IMG/VR virus record: IMGVR_UViG_3300031857_001055
Span: 1 to 28,184 of that record
DNA: 28,184 bases
Strand: one strand, 5' to 3'
From: a virus
This document shows, one piece after another, positions 5,719 to 13,612 of this stretch. Every line of letters begins with the position of its first letter. The stretch's first letter is position 1. The notes beneath the pieces were generated by a model. The model searched no databases, had not been told where the DNA came from, and saw only the letters and a list, made by a program, of their open reading frames with translations. Both the position numbers and the translations under genes were made by a program.

Positions 5719-6060
5719 ATGAAATTAAAAAACGAATTCCAACAGATTAGAGAGTGGGCAAATGAAAGAGGTATTTATGAAAAAGGTGACGTAAAAACCC
5801 AATTCATAAAGTTAACAGAAGAGGTGGGTGAATTATCTAGGGCCATTTTAAAAGAAGATGAAGATGAAATGATAGATGCTATAGGTGATATTGTAATTGT
5901 ATTGACTAATCTCACGCATTTAGCAAAATTATACAAAGATAATGCAACTAAAACAGCATGGGAGAATGTAACAATTGAAGACTGTATCAATTCTGCGTAT
6001 TCTGTCATAGCAAAAAGAACAGGTAAAATGGAAAATGGAACTTTTGTAAAAAACTCATAA
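5719..6060 (+). CDS. MazG-like nucleotide pyrophosphohydrolase
   Basis: A 113-residue all-alpha NTP-PPase of the MazG-like class. The metal-binding signature is clear: KLTEEVGELSRAI gives E34, E35 and E38 (EExxE), and DEDEMIDAIGDIVIVL gives E50-x-x-D53 and D57. Such enzymes hydrolyse (d)NTPs to monophosphates and pyrophosphate. In phages they often remove an unwanted dNTP so that a modified nucleotide can replace it, or adjust host alarmone levels. The size matches single-domain phage MazG homologues. It lies in the block with the TS-like enzyme (6306), two bases before the next gene, so a role in the nucleotide pool for DNA modification is a fair inference. Substrate specificity cannot be read from the sequence. 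Confidence 0.85.
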   Translation: MKLKNEFQQIREWANERGIYEKGDVKTQFIKLTEEVGELSRAILKEDEDEMIDAIGDIVIVLTNLTHLAKLYKDNATKTAWENVTIEDCINSAYSVIAKRTGKMENGTFVKNS

Positions 6061-6061
6061 T

Positions 6062-6316
6062 ATGAAAGCTATACTAACAAAAATAGATAATCCAAGAATG
6101 TCAAAACATGGAGGAGAATTCACAAGAGTGTATTTTAAATCTATTCCTGAAAATAAGACTTATAGACTTGATGTCTATACGAATCACACGCTGTCTAATA
6201 GATTTCTTCCATTTATAAAAACTCAAGCAATATTTGATGGTTTAGAAATTTATAAAAACAATATTATAAATGGTTGTTGCAACTTTAGATATTTAGGCAT
6301 AAAAAATGGTATTTAG
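6062..6316 (+). CDS. Small unknown protein upstream of the TS-like enzyme (84 aa)
   Basis: An 84-residue protein with alternating hydrophobic and polar stretches (KAILTKIDNPRMS, FTRVYFKS, YRLDVYTN), suggesting a mainly beta fold. No membrane segment or known motif is visible. The gene starts two bases after the MazG-like gene and overlaps the TS-like gene by 11 bases in a different frame, so translation of the two is probably coupled. Possibly a small binding or accessory protein of the nucleotide module; unrecognised. Confidence 0.55.
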   Translation: MKAILTKIDNPRMSKHGGEFTRVYFKSIPENKTYRLDVYTNHTLSNRFLPFIKTQAIFDGLEIYKNNIINGCCNFRYLGIKNGI

Positions 6317-6941
6317 TAATGCACAAGAAGCGTTTGAATTTTATTATAATGAAATATCAAACCATGGATTAATATTAGACAACACTAAGTTTATTCAAAA
6401 TATTGGTTTTTATATCAATAATCCACTTGACAATAAGATAAATACAGAATTCAGAAACTGGAAAAACTCTTATGCTGAATTAGAATGGGATTGGTATTTA
6501 TCTGAAAATAGAAATGTGTCAGAAATAAAAAAACATGCCAAAATATGGGACAAAATGCATAATGGCAACAACATAGTGAATTCAAATTATGGTTATCAAT
6601 GGAACAGAAATGGACAACTAGATTTCGTTATTAAAGAATTAACAACTAATCCTAATTCAAGAAGAGCTGCTATAACAATATATGATGGAAAAGAACACAT
6701 AGAACATAGTTTCGATACACCATGCACATTAAGTATTGTTTTTAATATAACCAATAACAAATTAAACATGACAGTCTTAATGCGCTCTAATGACTTGTGG
6801 TATGGATTCTGTAATGACCAATACTGTTTTAGTAAATTACAAGAGATGGTTACCACTAAACTCAATTTAGAAATAGGTTGGTATTATCATTTCGCTAATA
6901 ATTTACATCTATATGATAACAAGTTAAACAAAAACCAATAA
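6306..6941 (+). CDS. Thymidylate-synthase-family nucleotide (hydroxymethyl)transferase
   Basis: A 211-residue member of the thymidylate synthase (TS) superfamily. Recognisable landmarks are E60 in the AELEWDWYL segment (catalytic Glu), YGYQW at 95-99, SRR at 118-120 (phosphate-binding arginines), the catalytic cysteine C140 in TPC, MRSND at 159-163, and HLY at 201-203. At the position where TS has Asn selecting dUMP, this protein has Asp171, as in T4 dCMP hydroxymethylase. The N-terminal RTGT phosphate loop of classical TS is missing, and the protein is shorter than bacterial TS (about 264). These points favour a hydroxymethylase making hmdCMP or hmdUMP over a plain thymidylate synthase. It closes the nucleotide block, and a promoter-like box for the packaging genes follows the stop. 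Confidence 0.8.
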   Translation: MVFSNAQEAFEFYYNEISNHGLILDNTKFIQNIGFYINNPLDNKINTEFRNWKNSYAELEWDWYLSENRNVSEIKKHAKIWDKMHNGNNIVNSNYGYQWNRNGQLDFVIKELTTNPNSRRAAITIYDGKEHIEHSFDTPCTLSIVFNITNNKLNMTVLMRSNDLWYGFCNDQYCFSKLQEMVTTKLNLEIGWYYHFANNLHLYDNKLNKNQ

Positions 6942-6946
6942 TTGTT

Positions 6947-6954
6947 TACATTTG
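6947..6954 (+). promoter_or_regulatory. -7 promoter box before the terminase genes
   Basis: TACATTTG matches the Bacteroidota -7 consensus TAnnTTTG exactly and is followed by CA. It lies in the 35-base gap between the TS-like gene and the small terminase gene, 22 bases before ATG 6977. No TTG occurs at the usual upstream distance. It marks the likely switch from early/middle to late genes. Confidence 0.5.
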
Positions 6955-6976
6955 CATGATAACAAATTGAAACAAA

Positions 6977-7462
6977 ATGTTAACATCAAAACAAATTGAG
7001 TTCTGTAAGCAATACATAAATGGCTTAGATGCATCAAATGCTTACTCTATTGCATTCAATAAAGAAAACAATGGTTCAATACGTTCAGCGTCTTCAAGGC
7101 TGCTTAAACGCAAAGAAATACAATCTTACATTTCTGAGTTACAAGAGCAAAACAAGAAAATTGTTGAAATGGCTAATGAAAAAGCAAAAGACACAATTAT
7201 TGCAGGAAGCATAGCTAATTCAAGTGAAAGAATGATGACTTTAACAAAGATATTAAGAGGCGAATTGGTAATAAATACAGAACAAATGACAAAAGATGGA
7301 CCTGCCACTATAACATTATCACCTGAATACAATGACCGTATTAAAGCCATTGCCGAACTAAACAAGATGGATGGCAGCTATGCACCGACCCAAACAAAAA
7401 TAGAGTTATCAAAAGAGCAACCTTTATTCCCAGATGTTCAGACGAACAACCTCAATCAATAA
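6977..7462 (+). CDS. terS: Terminase small subunit
   Basis: A 161-residue protein of the Terminase_2 type. The N-terminal DNA-binding helices are typical: LTSKQIEFCKQYINGLDASNAY, then SIRSASSRLLKRKEIQSYISEL (about 35-57). A central helical oligomerisation region follows (KIVEMANEKAKD, RMMTLTKILRGE), then SPEYNDRIKAIAELNKMDG and a flexible tail. It recognises the phage DNA and presents it to the large subunit at the portal for packaging. It overlaps the large-subunit gene by 29 bases in another frame, the usual order for these two genes. The ATG lies 22 bases after a -7 box. Confidence 0.9.
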   Translation: MLTSKQIEFCKQYINGLDASNAYSIAFNKENNGSIRSASSRLLKRKEIQSYISELQEQNKKIVEMANEKAKDTIIAGSIANSSERMMTLTKILRGELVINTEQMTKDGPATITLSPEYNDRIKAIAELNKMDGSYAPTQTKIELSKEQPLFPDVQTNNLNQ

Positions 7463-8591
7463 GCTTCTTAAACTAACCAATCGTAAGAAGGTAGTACAAG
7501 GTGGGACAAGTGCTGGTAAGACATACGCTATTTTGCCAATCCTTATTGACAAAGCAGCTAAGACACCACGTTTAGTGATAACGGTTGTTGCCGAGTCAAT
7601 TCCTGCGGTTCGGAATGGGGCTGTGAGGATATTCCAAGATGTAATGCATGACACTAACAGGTGGATTGAAGACCATTGGAGGGCCAACCCCATGGAATAT
7701 AAGTTCAGCAACGGCTCAATTATTCAGTTCACTTCATTCGATACGCAAGGCAAAGCCAAAGCAAGCGGCAAACGTGACATCCTATTTATCAATGAAGCAA
7801 ATCATATTTCATTCGAGATTGCTGATGCTTTAATGGTAAGGTCTAATGAAATATGGATTGACTTCAACCCCGACAATGAGTTCTGGGCACACACAGAGGT
7901 AGTAACAGAAACTAACTCTGATTTCATAATACTTACCTACCACGATAATGAAGCCATACCACCCGAAATAAAGAAGGAGTTAGAGCTAAAGCAAGAGAAA
8001 GCAAAGACATCCGACTATTGGGCCAATTGGTGTAAGGTGTATATTGATGGCCAAATAGGTACTTTGCAAGGTGCTATCTTTCAAAATTGGAGGGTCGGTG
8101 AATTTGACAGTTCATTGCCTCATGTTTATGGCTTGGATTTTGGGTTTAGTAATGACCCAGATTCTCTTATAAAGGTAGCCGTCGACAAAAAAAGAAATCT
8201 AATCTATGCTCAAGAAATATTCTATAAGACAGGAAATTCAACTGAACAACTAATCCAACTACTAAGAACAAACGTGCTACCTAGCAACTCACTAATAGTA
8301 GCAGACAGCGCCGACCCTAGAACTATCAATGACTTACGAATAAAGAACTTGAACGCAATGCCAGCGACCAAAGGACCAGACAGCGTAAGGAATGGAATAA
8401 AGCGAATACAAGATTATGAAATAGTGGTTACTTCTGACTCATTAAACTTAATCAAGGAACTACGCAACTATGTTTGGCATGATAAGCGGTCAGAGATGCC
8501 AATCGACGCCTTTAATCATCAGATAGACCCTTTACGATATGCATTTGATAAATTAGTTCCGCAATCTTCACTTTATATTTCTGGAATGTGA
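7434..8591 (+). CDS. terL: Terminase large subunit (packaging ATPase-nuclease)
   Basis: A 385-residue packaging motor of the PBSX/Terminase_3 type. The ATPase domain has Walker A GGTSAGKT at 23-30, Walker B ILFINE ending in catalytic E121, and a DFNPD segment at 143-147. The RNase H-like nuclease domain follows with acidic residues at D235 (YGLDFGF), D291 (IVADSADP) and the C-terminal HQIDPLRYA segment. It cuts concatemeric DNA and pumps it into the prohead. It is slightly compact compared with the 410-450 residues common in the family, but all key motifs are present. ATG 7434 is chosen because it leaves a normal lead to the Walker A motif; it overlaps the small-subunit gene. Confidence 0.95.
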   Translation: MFRRTTSINKLLKLTNRKKVVQGGTSAGKTYAILPILIDKAAKTPRLVITVVAESIPAVRNGAVRIFQDVMHDTNRWIEDHWRANPMEYKFSNGSIIQFTSFDTQGKAKASGKRDILFINEANHISFEIADALMVRSNEIWIDFNPDNEFWAHTEVVTETNSDFIILTYHDNEAIPPEIKKELELKQEKAKTSDYWANWCKVYIDGQIGTLQGAIFQNWRVGEFDSSLPHVYGLDFGFSNDPDSLIKVAVDKKRNLIYAQEIFYKTGNSTEQLIQLLRTNVLPSNSLIVADSADPRTINDLRIKNLNAMPATKGPDSVRNGIKRIQDYEIVVTSDSLNLIKELRNYVWHDKRSEMPIDAFNHQIDPLRYAFDKLVPQSSLYISGM

Positions 8592-8592
8592 T

Positions 8593-8623
8593 TACATTTG
8601 CAATTAAAAATATATTAGTTTTG
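8593..8623 (+). promoter_or_regulatory. Two -7-type boxes before the portal gene
   Basis: TACATTTG (8593-8600) and TAGTTTTG (8616-8623) both match TAnnTTTG. The second ends five bases before ATG 8629, so transcripts from it would have almost no leader. The spacer between the TTG of the first box and the second is 15 bases, slightly shorter than the usual Flavobacterium spacing. Either could drive the head genes. Confidence 0.5.
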
Positions 8624-8628
8624 CAGAC

Positions 8629-9900
8629 ATGAATTTATATCAACGTATAAAATCGGCAGTCACTACCAAAGGAATGACAATGCCATTGACCGAACGCGAT
8701 AGAAGGGTAATTTGGCAATTCTTAGGCGGATGGATGCCGTTGAACTTTCAGAATAACTTTATCAATCAAGTAAATGCTGGTTACTCACAGAATGTTGATG
8801 TTTATGCAATCGTAAAAAAAATAACCGATGTTTCTAAGTCTATACCTTGGATAATTGAAAAGAAACTAAACAACGGCACTTGGAAACAATTAGAAGATAC
8901 AACCGTTCATGAGTTGATGTATTCACCTAACAATGCAAAAGGATATACATGGAACGATATAGAAGAACAAACATTGCTTTACTTACTTATAACTGGGAAT
9001 ACTTATCTAGTAGGTAACACGCAGTTTAATTCGTCATTGATAGAGGAACTCGATGTGTTACCTACGCAATCCGTTAACATCCTCAATCGCAATTCTGACT
9101 TCTTTTTACCACTATTAGAATACCAATTCAGCTATGGTTCAAGTGCTAGGATATACAGCAAGAATGACTTATGCCATATCAAGTTCTTTAATCCTAACTT
9201 AGAAAGATATTACTATGGACTTTCACCTATTCAAGTGGCAGCTAATGTTGTTCATGTAGGCAATGAGAGATGGGAGGCAGATGCCTCAATCCTATCAAAT
9301 AGGGGCGTTAGTGGTATTATTGGCGATAAGTCACAGCTACCAATGACATCAGATGAAGCGCAAGTTGTTGATGACTCGCTAAAGGGTAGAATAGGAGGCT
9401 CACATAAATATGGTGGTATAATTGTAAGCAATAAAGACTTAACCTATACCAACATTGCAATGAGTAGCGCGGACTTAGAGTTACTTAAAAAAGGAGTTGT
9501 AACAACTAGGACATTATGCAATGTTATGGGTTTAGATAGCTCACTATTTAATGACCCAGACAATAAGACTTATAACAATAGGTTAGAAGCAGAGAAAGCA
9601 ATGTATACTAATTGCATCATTCCTTTATCTGATAAAATGAGTGAAGCTTACACATCATTTATTTGCAAAAATCATTTTCCAAATCAGAATGTAAGAATGC
9701 GTCAAGACTTTAGTAAGGTGGAATGCCTGCAAGAAAACCTAAAAGAAAAGGCTCAAATACTTCAAGACTTCAAGACTAAAGGCATTTATACGGCAAATGA
9801 GGTGCGTCAAAAGATGGGAGAATCGAAAAGCGACGACCCAAATGCAGATATTTTAATCATAAACACCACGGCCGTTGAAAATATTTCTACAACGAATTAA
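8629..9900 (+). CDS. Portal protein (HK97 type)
   Basis: A 423-residue portal protein that forms the ring at one capsid vertex through which DNA enters and leaves. Family features include VDVYAIVKKITDVSKSIPW near residue 50, TVHELMYSPNNAKGYTW with the following helix EEQTLLYLLITGNTYL, an LDVLPTQSVNIL strand, HIKFFNPN and the YYYGLSPIQVAANVV segment. A C-terminal helical crown follows (LEAEKAMYTN, IYTANEVRQKMGE). Length and order behind terL are typical. The start at 8629 is fixed by the -7 boxes and the short gap upstream. Confidence 0.92.
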   Translation: MNLYQRIKSAVTTKGMTMPLTERDRRVIWQFLGGWMPLNFQNNFINQVNAGYSQNVDVYAIVKKITDVSKSIPWIIEKKLNNGTWKQLEDTTVHELMYSPNNAKGYTWNDIEEQTLLYLLITGNTYLVGNTQFNSSLIEELDVLPTQSVNILNRNSDFFLPLLEYQFSYGSSARIYSKNDLCHIKFFNPNLERYYYGLSPIQVAANVVHVGNERWEADASILSNRGVSGIIGDKSQLPMTSDEAQVVDDSLKGRIGGSHKYGGIIVSNKDLTYTNIAMSSADLELLKKGVVTTRTLCNVMGLDSSLFNDPDNKTYNNRLEAEKAMYTNCIIPLSDKMSEAYTSFICKNHFPNQNVRMRQDFSKVECLQENLKEKAQILQDFKTKGIYTANEVRQKMGESKSDDPNADILIINTTAVENISTTN

Positions 9901-9908
9901 AAAAAGAT

Positions 9909-9916
9909 TAATTTTG
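9909..9916 (+). promoter_or_regulatory. -7 box before the mini-gene and protease
   Basis: TAATTTTG fits TAnnTTTG. It ends five bases before ATG 9922, the same spacing as the second box before the portal gene and close to that at 14633-14640. No -33 TTG at normal distance is evident, so it is a weak candidate. Confidence 0.35.
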
Positions 9917-9921
9917 TAGCG

Positions 9922-10002
9922 ATGAAAACGAAATCGAAAGGCGAATTAGATGCTATTATCAAGCAAACGGAAGTTAAAAAAGGTAAAATAGTGAAGAAAT
10001 GA
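9922..10002 (+). CDS. Mini-gene, 26-residue basic peptide
   Basis: A 26-residue frame, MKTKSKGELDAIIKQTEVKK and a further KGKIVKK-type ending. It fills the gap between the portal and protease genes, and its TGA overlaps the protease ATG (ATGA, 9999-10002), as seen at true gene junctions in this genome. Ten of 26 residues are lysine. The alternatives are a translational coupling leader for the protease or chance. No function known. Confidence 0.4.
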   Translation: MKTKSKGELDAIIKQTEVKKGKIVKK

Positions 10003-10916
10003 GTATAAAGTCGGTATATTTTCCAAATAAAGAGTTCAGCACAAAGAGTGAGTTGATTGAGGCTATCGTAAAGGATGAGACTAAAATCAAAGCATTAAAA
10101 AAGGCCGAAGTTATCTACTCACACGAACGCAATCACATTTCAGCTATCAACTTAAAGCTAAAGGCGAATGCAACTAAAGCCCTTACTATTGAAGATGGTT
10201 ACATTTACCCTGTTATATCTACAACTAATTACATGGACTCGCACGGTGACGTTCACATCAATGGGTGCTTCAAGAAGACCGTACAAGAGCAACAGGGAAA
10301 AATACTATACTGCAAGAATCACGAAATAAGAGTAGGCTCAATCATTGCATGGCAGTCAGATGTTGAGATGATGATTAGCACATTGGCATTTAGTGAGCTT
10401 GGAAAAGACTATGCTGGCAATACTGAATGTTTGATTTTTAAGATTGACAAAGAAGCCATTGCAGATGATGAAGCAGAAGACATCATTGAGAAAAACAGAC
10501 CAGTTCAGAATAGCATAAGAATGCAGTATGTGACATTCTTTACTTGCATAGACGATAAAAGACCCGAATACAAAGAGTACAAAGCTAATTGGGACAAATA
10601 TTATCCTTTCATTGCTAATAAAGAGGTAGCAGATGCAGAGGGTTATTTTTGGGCCGTTACTGAATTAAAGATTAGAGAGGAAGGTTCAATGGTTGTTAAA
10701 GGTAGCAACGATGCAACGCCGATATTACAGATACCAGAGCCCGAAGAAGAATGTTCTAACTGTGGTGAAACTATGATGGGAGACTACTGTAGTGGATGTG
10801 GAACGCCAAGAAAGAAAACAAGTGCGCCGTCAGTTGACACGCAAGTTGATATAGAAGCCGCGAAAGCACTAAAGAAAAAAGAATTTTTTATTAATTTAAT
10901 CCAATCAAAAAAATGA
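9999..10916 (+). CDS. Prohead maturation protease with C-terminal zinc ribbon
   Basis: A 305-residue protein placed between portal and capsid genes, where HK97-type phages encode the prohead protease. The core matches that family: VISTTNYMDSHGDV (about 72-85), the ILYCKNHE segment with candidate catalytic H108, QNSIRMQY with candidate Ser172, and ELKIREEGSMVVKGSNDAT (222-240), equivalent to the family's conserved final strand pair. It cleaves the scaffolding part of the capsid protein during maturation. Unusually, a zinc ribbon, C252-x-x-C255 and C264-x-x-C267 (CSNCGETMMGDYCSGCGTP), follows the protease core, then a lysine-rich tail. This makes the protein about 80 residues longer than usual. 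The tail may be a scaffold or docking element. It overlaps the capsid gene by ATGA. Confidence 0.82.
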   Translation: MSIKSVYFPNKEFSTKSELIEAIVKDETKIKALKKAEVIYSHERNHISAINLKLKANATKALTIEDGYIYPVISTTNYMDSHGDVHINGCFKKTVQEQQGKILYCKNHEIRVGSIIAWQSDVEMMISTLAFSELGKDYAGNTECLIFKIDKEAIADDEAEDIIEKNRPVQNSIRMQYVTFFTCIDDKRPEYKEYKANWDKYYPFIANKEVADAEGYFWAVTELKIREEGSMVVKGSNDATPILQIPEPEEECSNCGETMMGDYCSGCGTPRKKTSAPSVDTQVDIEAAKALKKKEFFINLIQSKK

Positions 10917-12217
10917 CAAAGTTTGAAAAGTTCCTTGAAGTAAAAGGAATCACATCGGCTCAATTTGCCGATAAAAGTGCCGAAGATATGGCAGGGTTAT
11001 ACAATGAGTATAACGATGCAACTACTAAGGCATTAGAGGAAGCAGTATCGAAAAGCGCAAGCAAAGAGGATATTGAGTCTTTAAAGAGTGAAATTGCAGA
11101 GGCTCAAAAAGAGCAGATGAAGCAATTGAACGCTACATTAAAGCAGTATGGTTTAGCTATCGAAAAGTTAAACAAGAACAATGTTGACAGAAGCTTATCT
11201 AGCAATGCATCTTCAATCAAAGAAGCGTTATCTAGCGAAGAAAACAAAGCTAAATTAAGCGCATTGAAAGGTCTTAACAAAGGTAGCGCAGAGCAATCAG
11301 GCATTACTTTTGAGATTAAAGCAGCAGGAACGATGTTAGAATCAACTAACATTTCAGGTGGTAACGTACCAGTTGAGCAACGTATCGCAGGTCTTAACTT
11401 AATCGCTACACGCCGTGTTCGTTTGATGGACTTATTCGCTAAGGGCGCAGCTAGTTCAAACATCATCTCATGGGTATATCAAGCTAACCGCGATGGTTCA
11501 GCAGGTGGAACAGCAGAAGGTGACACTAAGAACCAAATCGATTTTGACTTAGTAGTGGCTTCGCAAGCAGTTGTTAAGCGTACAGCTTTCATCAAAGTAT
11601 CAACAGAAATGTTAGATGATATCGACTTTATCGAGTCTGAAATCCGTAACGAGTTGTTGAGATTGTTATTGTTAGATGTTGAAGGTACTTCATATTCAGG
11701 TAATGGAACAGCGCCAGCAATGAATGGAATCCGTACGGTTGCAACAGCATTCGCAGCGGGAACATTTGCAGCGACAGTTGACAATGCAAACGAAGCAGAC
11801 GTATTAACGGTTGCAATGAACCAAATCGCATTGGCAAATCAAGAAGCACCAAACGCTATCTTGATGAATCCAAGTGACATCACTAAGTTGAAGCTTTACA
11901 AAGTGTCGGCTACTGACAGACGTTACATTGACAGATTAATGTTCATCGGAGAAACTCTAACTTTGGATGGCGTTCCAATGATTGCAACTACATTAGTGAC
12001 TGCAGGTACTTACTTAGTAGGTAATTTCAACATGGCTACATTGTACCAAAAAGAAGCGGTAACAATCAACATGGGTCTTGATGGTAATGACTGGACTAAG
12101 AACTTGCGTACAATCATTGCAGAGTGGAGAGGTGCATTAGTAACTAAGAACAATGACAGAACAGCATTTGTAAAAGGTACATTTGCGACTGACATTGCAG
12201 CATTAGAAACAGCTTAA
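10913..12217 (+). CDS. Major capsid protein (HK97 fold)
   Basis: A 434-residue protein. The first 130 residues form a charged helical scaffold-like delta domain (EDIESLKSEIAEAQKEQMKQL), expected to be cut off by the protease; the cut probably lies near ITFEIKAAGTM (131-141), by analogy. The HK97 core follows: NVPVEQRIAGLNLIATRRV (P-domain start), WVYQANRDGSAGGTAEGDTK (E-loop region), VVKRTAFIKVSTEMLDDIDF (spine helix start) and GTSYSGNGTAPAMNGI (typical of the family after the spine helix). Codon use is richer in GC than in the early genes, as in strongly expressed genes. Three frames on the opposite strand are shadows of this gene. It self-assembles into the icosahedral shell. Confidence 0.93.
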   Translation: MTKFEKFLEVKGITSAQFADKSAEDMAGLYNEYNDATTKALEEAVSKSASKEDIESLKSEIAEAQKEQMKQLNATLKQYGLAIEKLNKNNVDRSLSSNASSIKEALSSEENKAKLSALKGLNKGSAEQSGITFEIKAAGTMLESTNISGGNVPVEQRIAGLNLIATRRVRLMDLFAKGAASSNIISWVYQANRDGSAGGTAEGDTKNQIDFDLVVASQAVVKRTAFIKVSTEMLDDIDFIESEIRNELLRLLLLDVEGTSYSGNGTAPAMNGIRTVATAFAAGTFAATVDNANEADVLTVAMNQIALANQEAPNAILMNPSDITKLKLYKVSATDRRYIDRLMFIGETLTLDGVPMIATTLVTAGTYLVGNFNMATLYQKEAVTINMGLDGNDWTKNLRTIIAEWRGALVTKNNDRTAFVKGTFATDIAALETA

Positions 12218-12219
12218 TC

Positions 12220-12408
12220 ATGGCTAAGAAAGTAGAAAAAGAAACTCAAACCGCTTCAATAGAGGCGGTTGAGTTCTCTCAATCAACTGAAATAGTAATC
12301 GTTGAGGTTGTTGAGGCGTTCAAAGGTTTAGAAGTAGGCATGAAGTTAGAAGTATCTACTAACATCGCCGAAATATTGACACACAAAAAACTAGTAAAAG
12401 TATTGTAA
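12220..12408 (+). CDS. Small head-region protein (62 aa)
   Basis: A 62-residue protein two bases downstream of the capsid gene. The N-terminus is polar (MAKKVEKETQTASIEAVE); the C-terminal part, AFKGLEVGMKLEVSTNIAEILTHKKLVKVL, looks like a small beta barrel or SH3-like strand set. Proteins of this size and position often decorate or complete the head, but I recognise no family. It is followed after one base by the connector-like gene. Confidence 0.6.
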   Translation: MAKKVEKETQTASIEAVEFSQSTEIVIVEVVEAFKGLEVGMKLEVSTNIAEILTHKKLVKVL

Positions 12409-12409
12409 A

Positions 12410-12913
12410 ATGAGTTACATTGTATCATTAGCAGATTTTGAAACTGGCACTACAGCCATTGCAACAGATAACTTCACAGAAGCGGAGTTAGAAACGGCTA
12501 TTGATACTTATGAAACATCAATTCTTTATGAGCTGTTAGGCGTTGAGTTATGCGATTTATTCTTAGATAGCATTGATGACCAAGCGCCAACAGAGCAAAG
12601 ATTTATAGATATTTTTTACCCATGGTTTAAGGACATAGATGGGGAGTTGGTTCAATCATTAGGCATCCCTAAGATGTTAGTAAAGTGGATATTCTTTTTT
12701 TATGTTCGTCAGCAAAGCCAAGTGAATACTATTTCGGGCAATGAGCAGTCTGAAAGCAGTATAAACTATTTTAGCAAGATGGGTTACGCAACCTTAGTAA
12801 ATGAATACAACCAATGTATTAGCACCTTTAAGGCGATTAGAAAATACATTGAGGCTAACAAAAATACTTATCCTGAATACAAGGGAATAGATAAAGATTA
12901 CATCTCATTATAA
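12410..12913 (+). CDS. Putative head-tail connector protein (DUF6712-like)
   Basis: The protein has 167 residues and is mostly helical. The pattern ATDNFTEAELETAIDTYETSILYELLGVELCDLFL near the N-terminus and LVKWIFFFYVRQQ in the middle resembles helical connector proteins (gp6/DUF6712-like) that bind the portal from below. Its position after the capsid gene fits this. The identification rests mainly on location and helical pattern. The stop codon overlaps the next start (TAATG). Confidence 0.5.
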   Translation: MSYIVSLADFETGTTAIATDNFTEAELETAIDTYETSILYELLGVELCDLFLDSIDDQAPTEQRFIDIFYPWFKDIDGELVQSLGIPKMLVKWIFFFYVRQQSQVNTISGNEQSESSINYFSKMGYATLVNEYNQCISTFKAIRKYIEANKNTYPEYKGIDKDYISL

Positions 12914-13587
12914 TGACAACACACGAACACATCCAAGCTATTATAAACACTATTGATGGAACTATCAAAGTGACATCTGTGGATGTAATTAGTTCGGGTT
13001 TATATCGTATGAATACAAGTAAAACACTATGGGCAACTGTAGGTAATTTACTCGGAGCGTACAAGATTACTGATGTAGTTGAGAACGCAAGCATAACGGT
13101 AAAGTCAAATGTTGCATTGAGTGCAGGTAGTTACTCTTTACGATTACCATTCTTTTATTATGGTACTTTTTTGGACACCAACAAGGAGTTGATGAAAAAG
13201 AAAAATGCCAACGATAAGTTACCTTTCATTTACCTTCACTTGAATGCTCCAGAGGTGTATGCTTCTGAAATGGATTTGGTGGACTATGAAAGCGATTGTG
13301 CTATTTATTTCATGGCTAACTGCGACCCTAAAGATTGGTTAACGGGTGACCATTACACCAATGCTATTAAACCGATGAAATCGGCGGTGAGGCAGTTCAT
13401 GATTGCCTTATCAAATTATGCTCAAGCAAACGCATCATACAACATTACTTTTGTGGAGAATGACTTTGTAAACTTTGGAGATGTTATCGAGAAGGGTATT
13501 GATAAAAAGATATTTTCAGATAATATTTCGGGAGTTGAATTGTTGATTAAGATTCCATTCAATAAGTGTTTGATATGTTGCAATTAA
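12913..13587 (+). CDS. Unknown head/tail-junction protein (224 aa)
   Basis: A 224-residue protein encoded between the connector and the major tail protein, where head-completion and tail-terminator genes usually lie. The N-terminus contains strand-rich segments (GTIKVTSVDVISSGLYRM, ENASITVKSNVAL); then KNANDKLPFIYLHLNAPEVYASEMDLVDYESDCAIYFMA is a hydrophobic strand-loop region followed by PKDWLTGDHYTNAIKPM and a helix, AVRQFMIALSNYAQAN. This arrangement resembles tail-terminator or tail-completion proteins (alpha/beta), but no family is recognised. It ends in CLICCN, with three cysteines close together. Confidence 0.5.
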   Translation: MTTHEHIQAIINTIDGTIKVTSVDVISSGLYRMNTSKTLWATVGNLLGAYKITDVVENASITVKSNVALSAGSYSLRLPFFYYGTFLDTNKELMKKKNANDKLPFIYLHLNAPEVYASEMDLVDYESDCAIYFMANCDPKDWLTGDHYTNAIKPMKSAVRQFMIALSNYAQANASYNITFVENDFVNFGDVIEKGIDKKIFSDNISGVELLIKIPFNKCLICCN

Positions 13588-13612
13588 TTATTAACTAAAA
13601 AAATTAAATAAC

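Noticed and set aside
11104-11852. Several minus-strand frames of 74-120 residues opposite the capsid gene
   Set aside because: They are shadows produced by the codon bias of the capsid gene; no start context or family resemblance.
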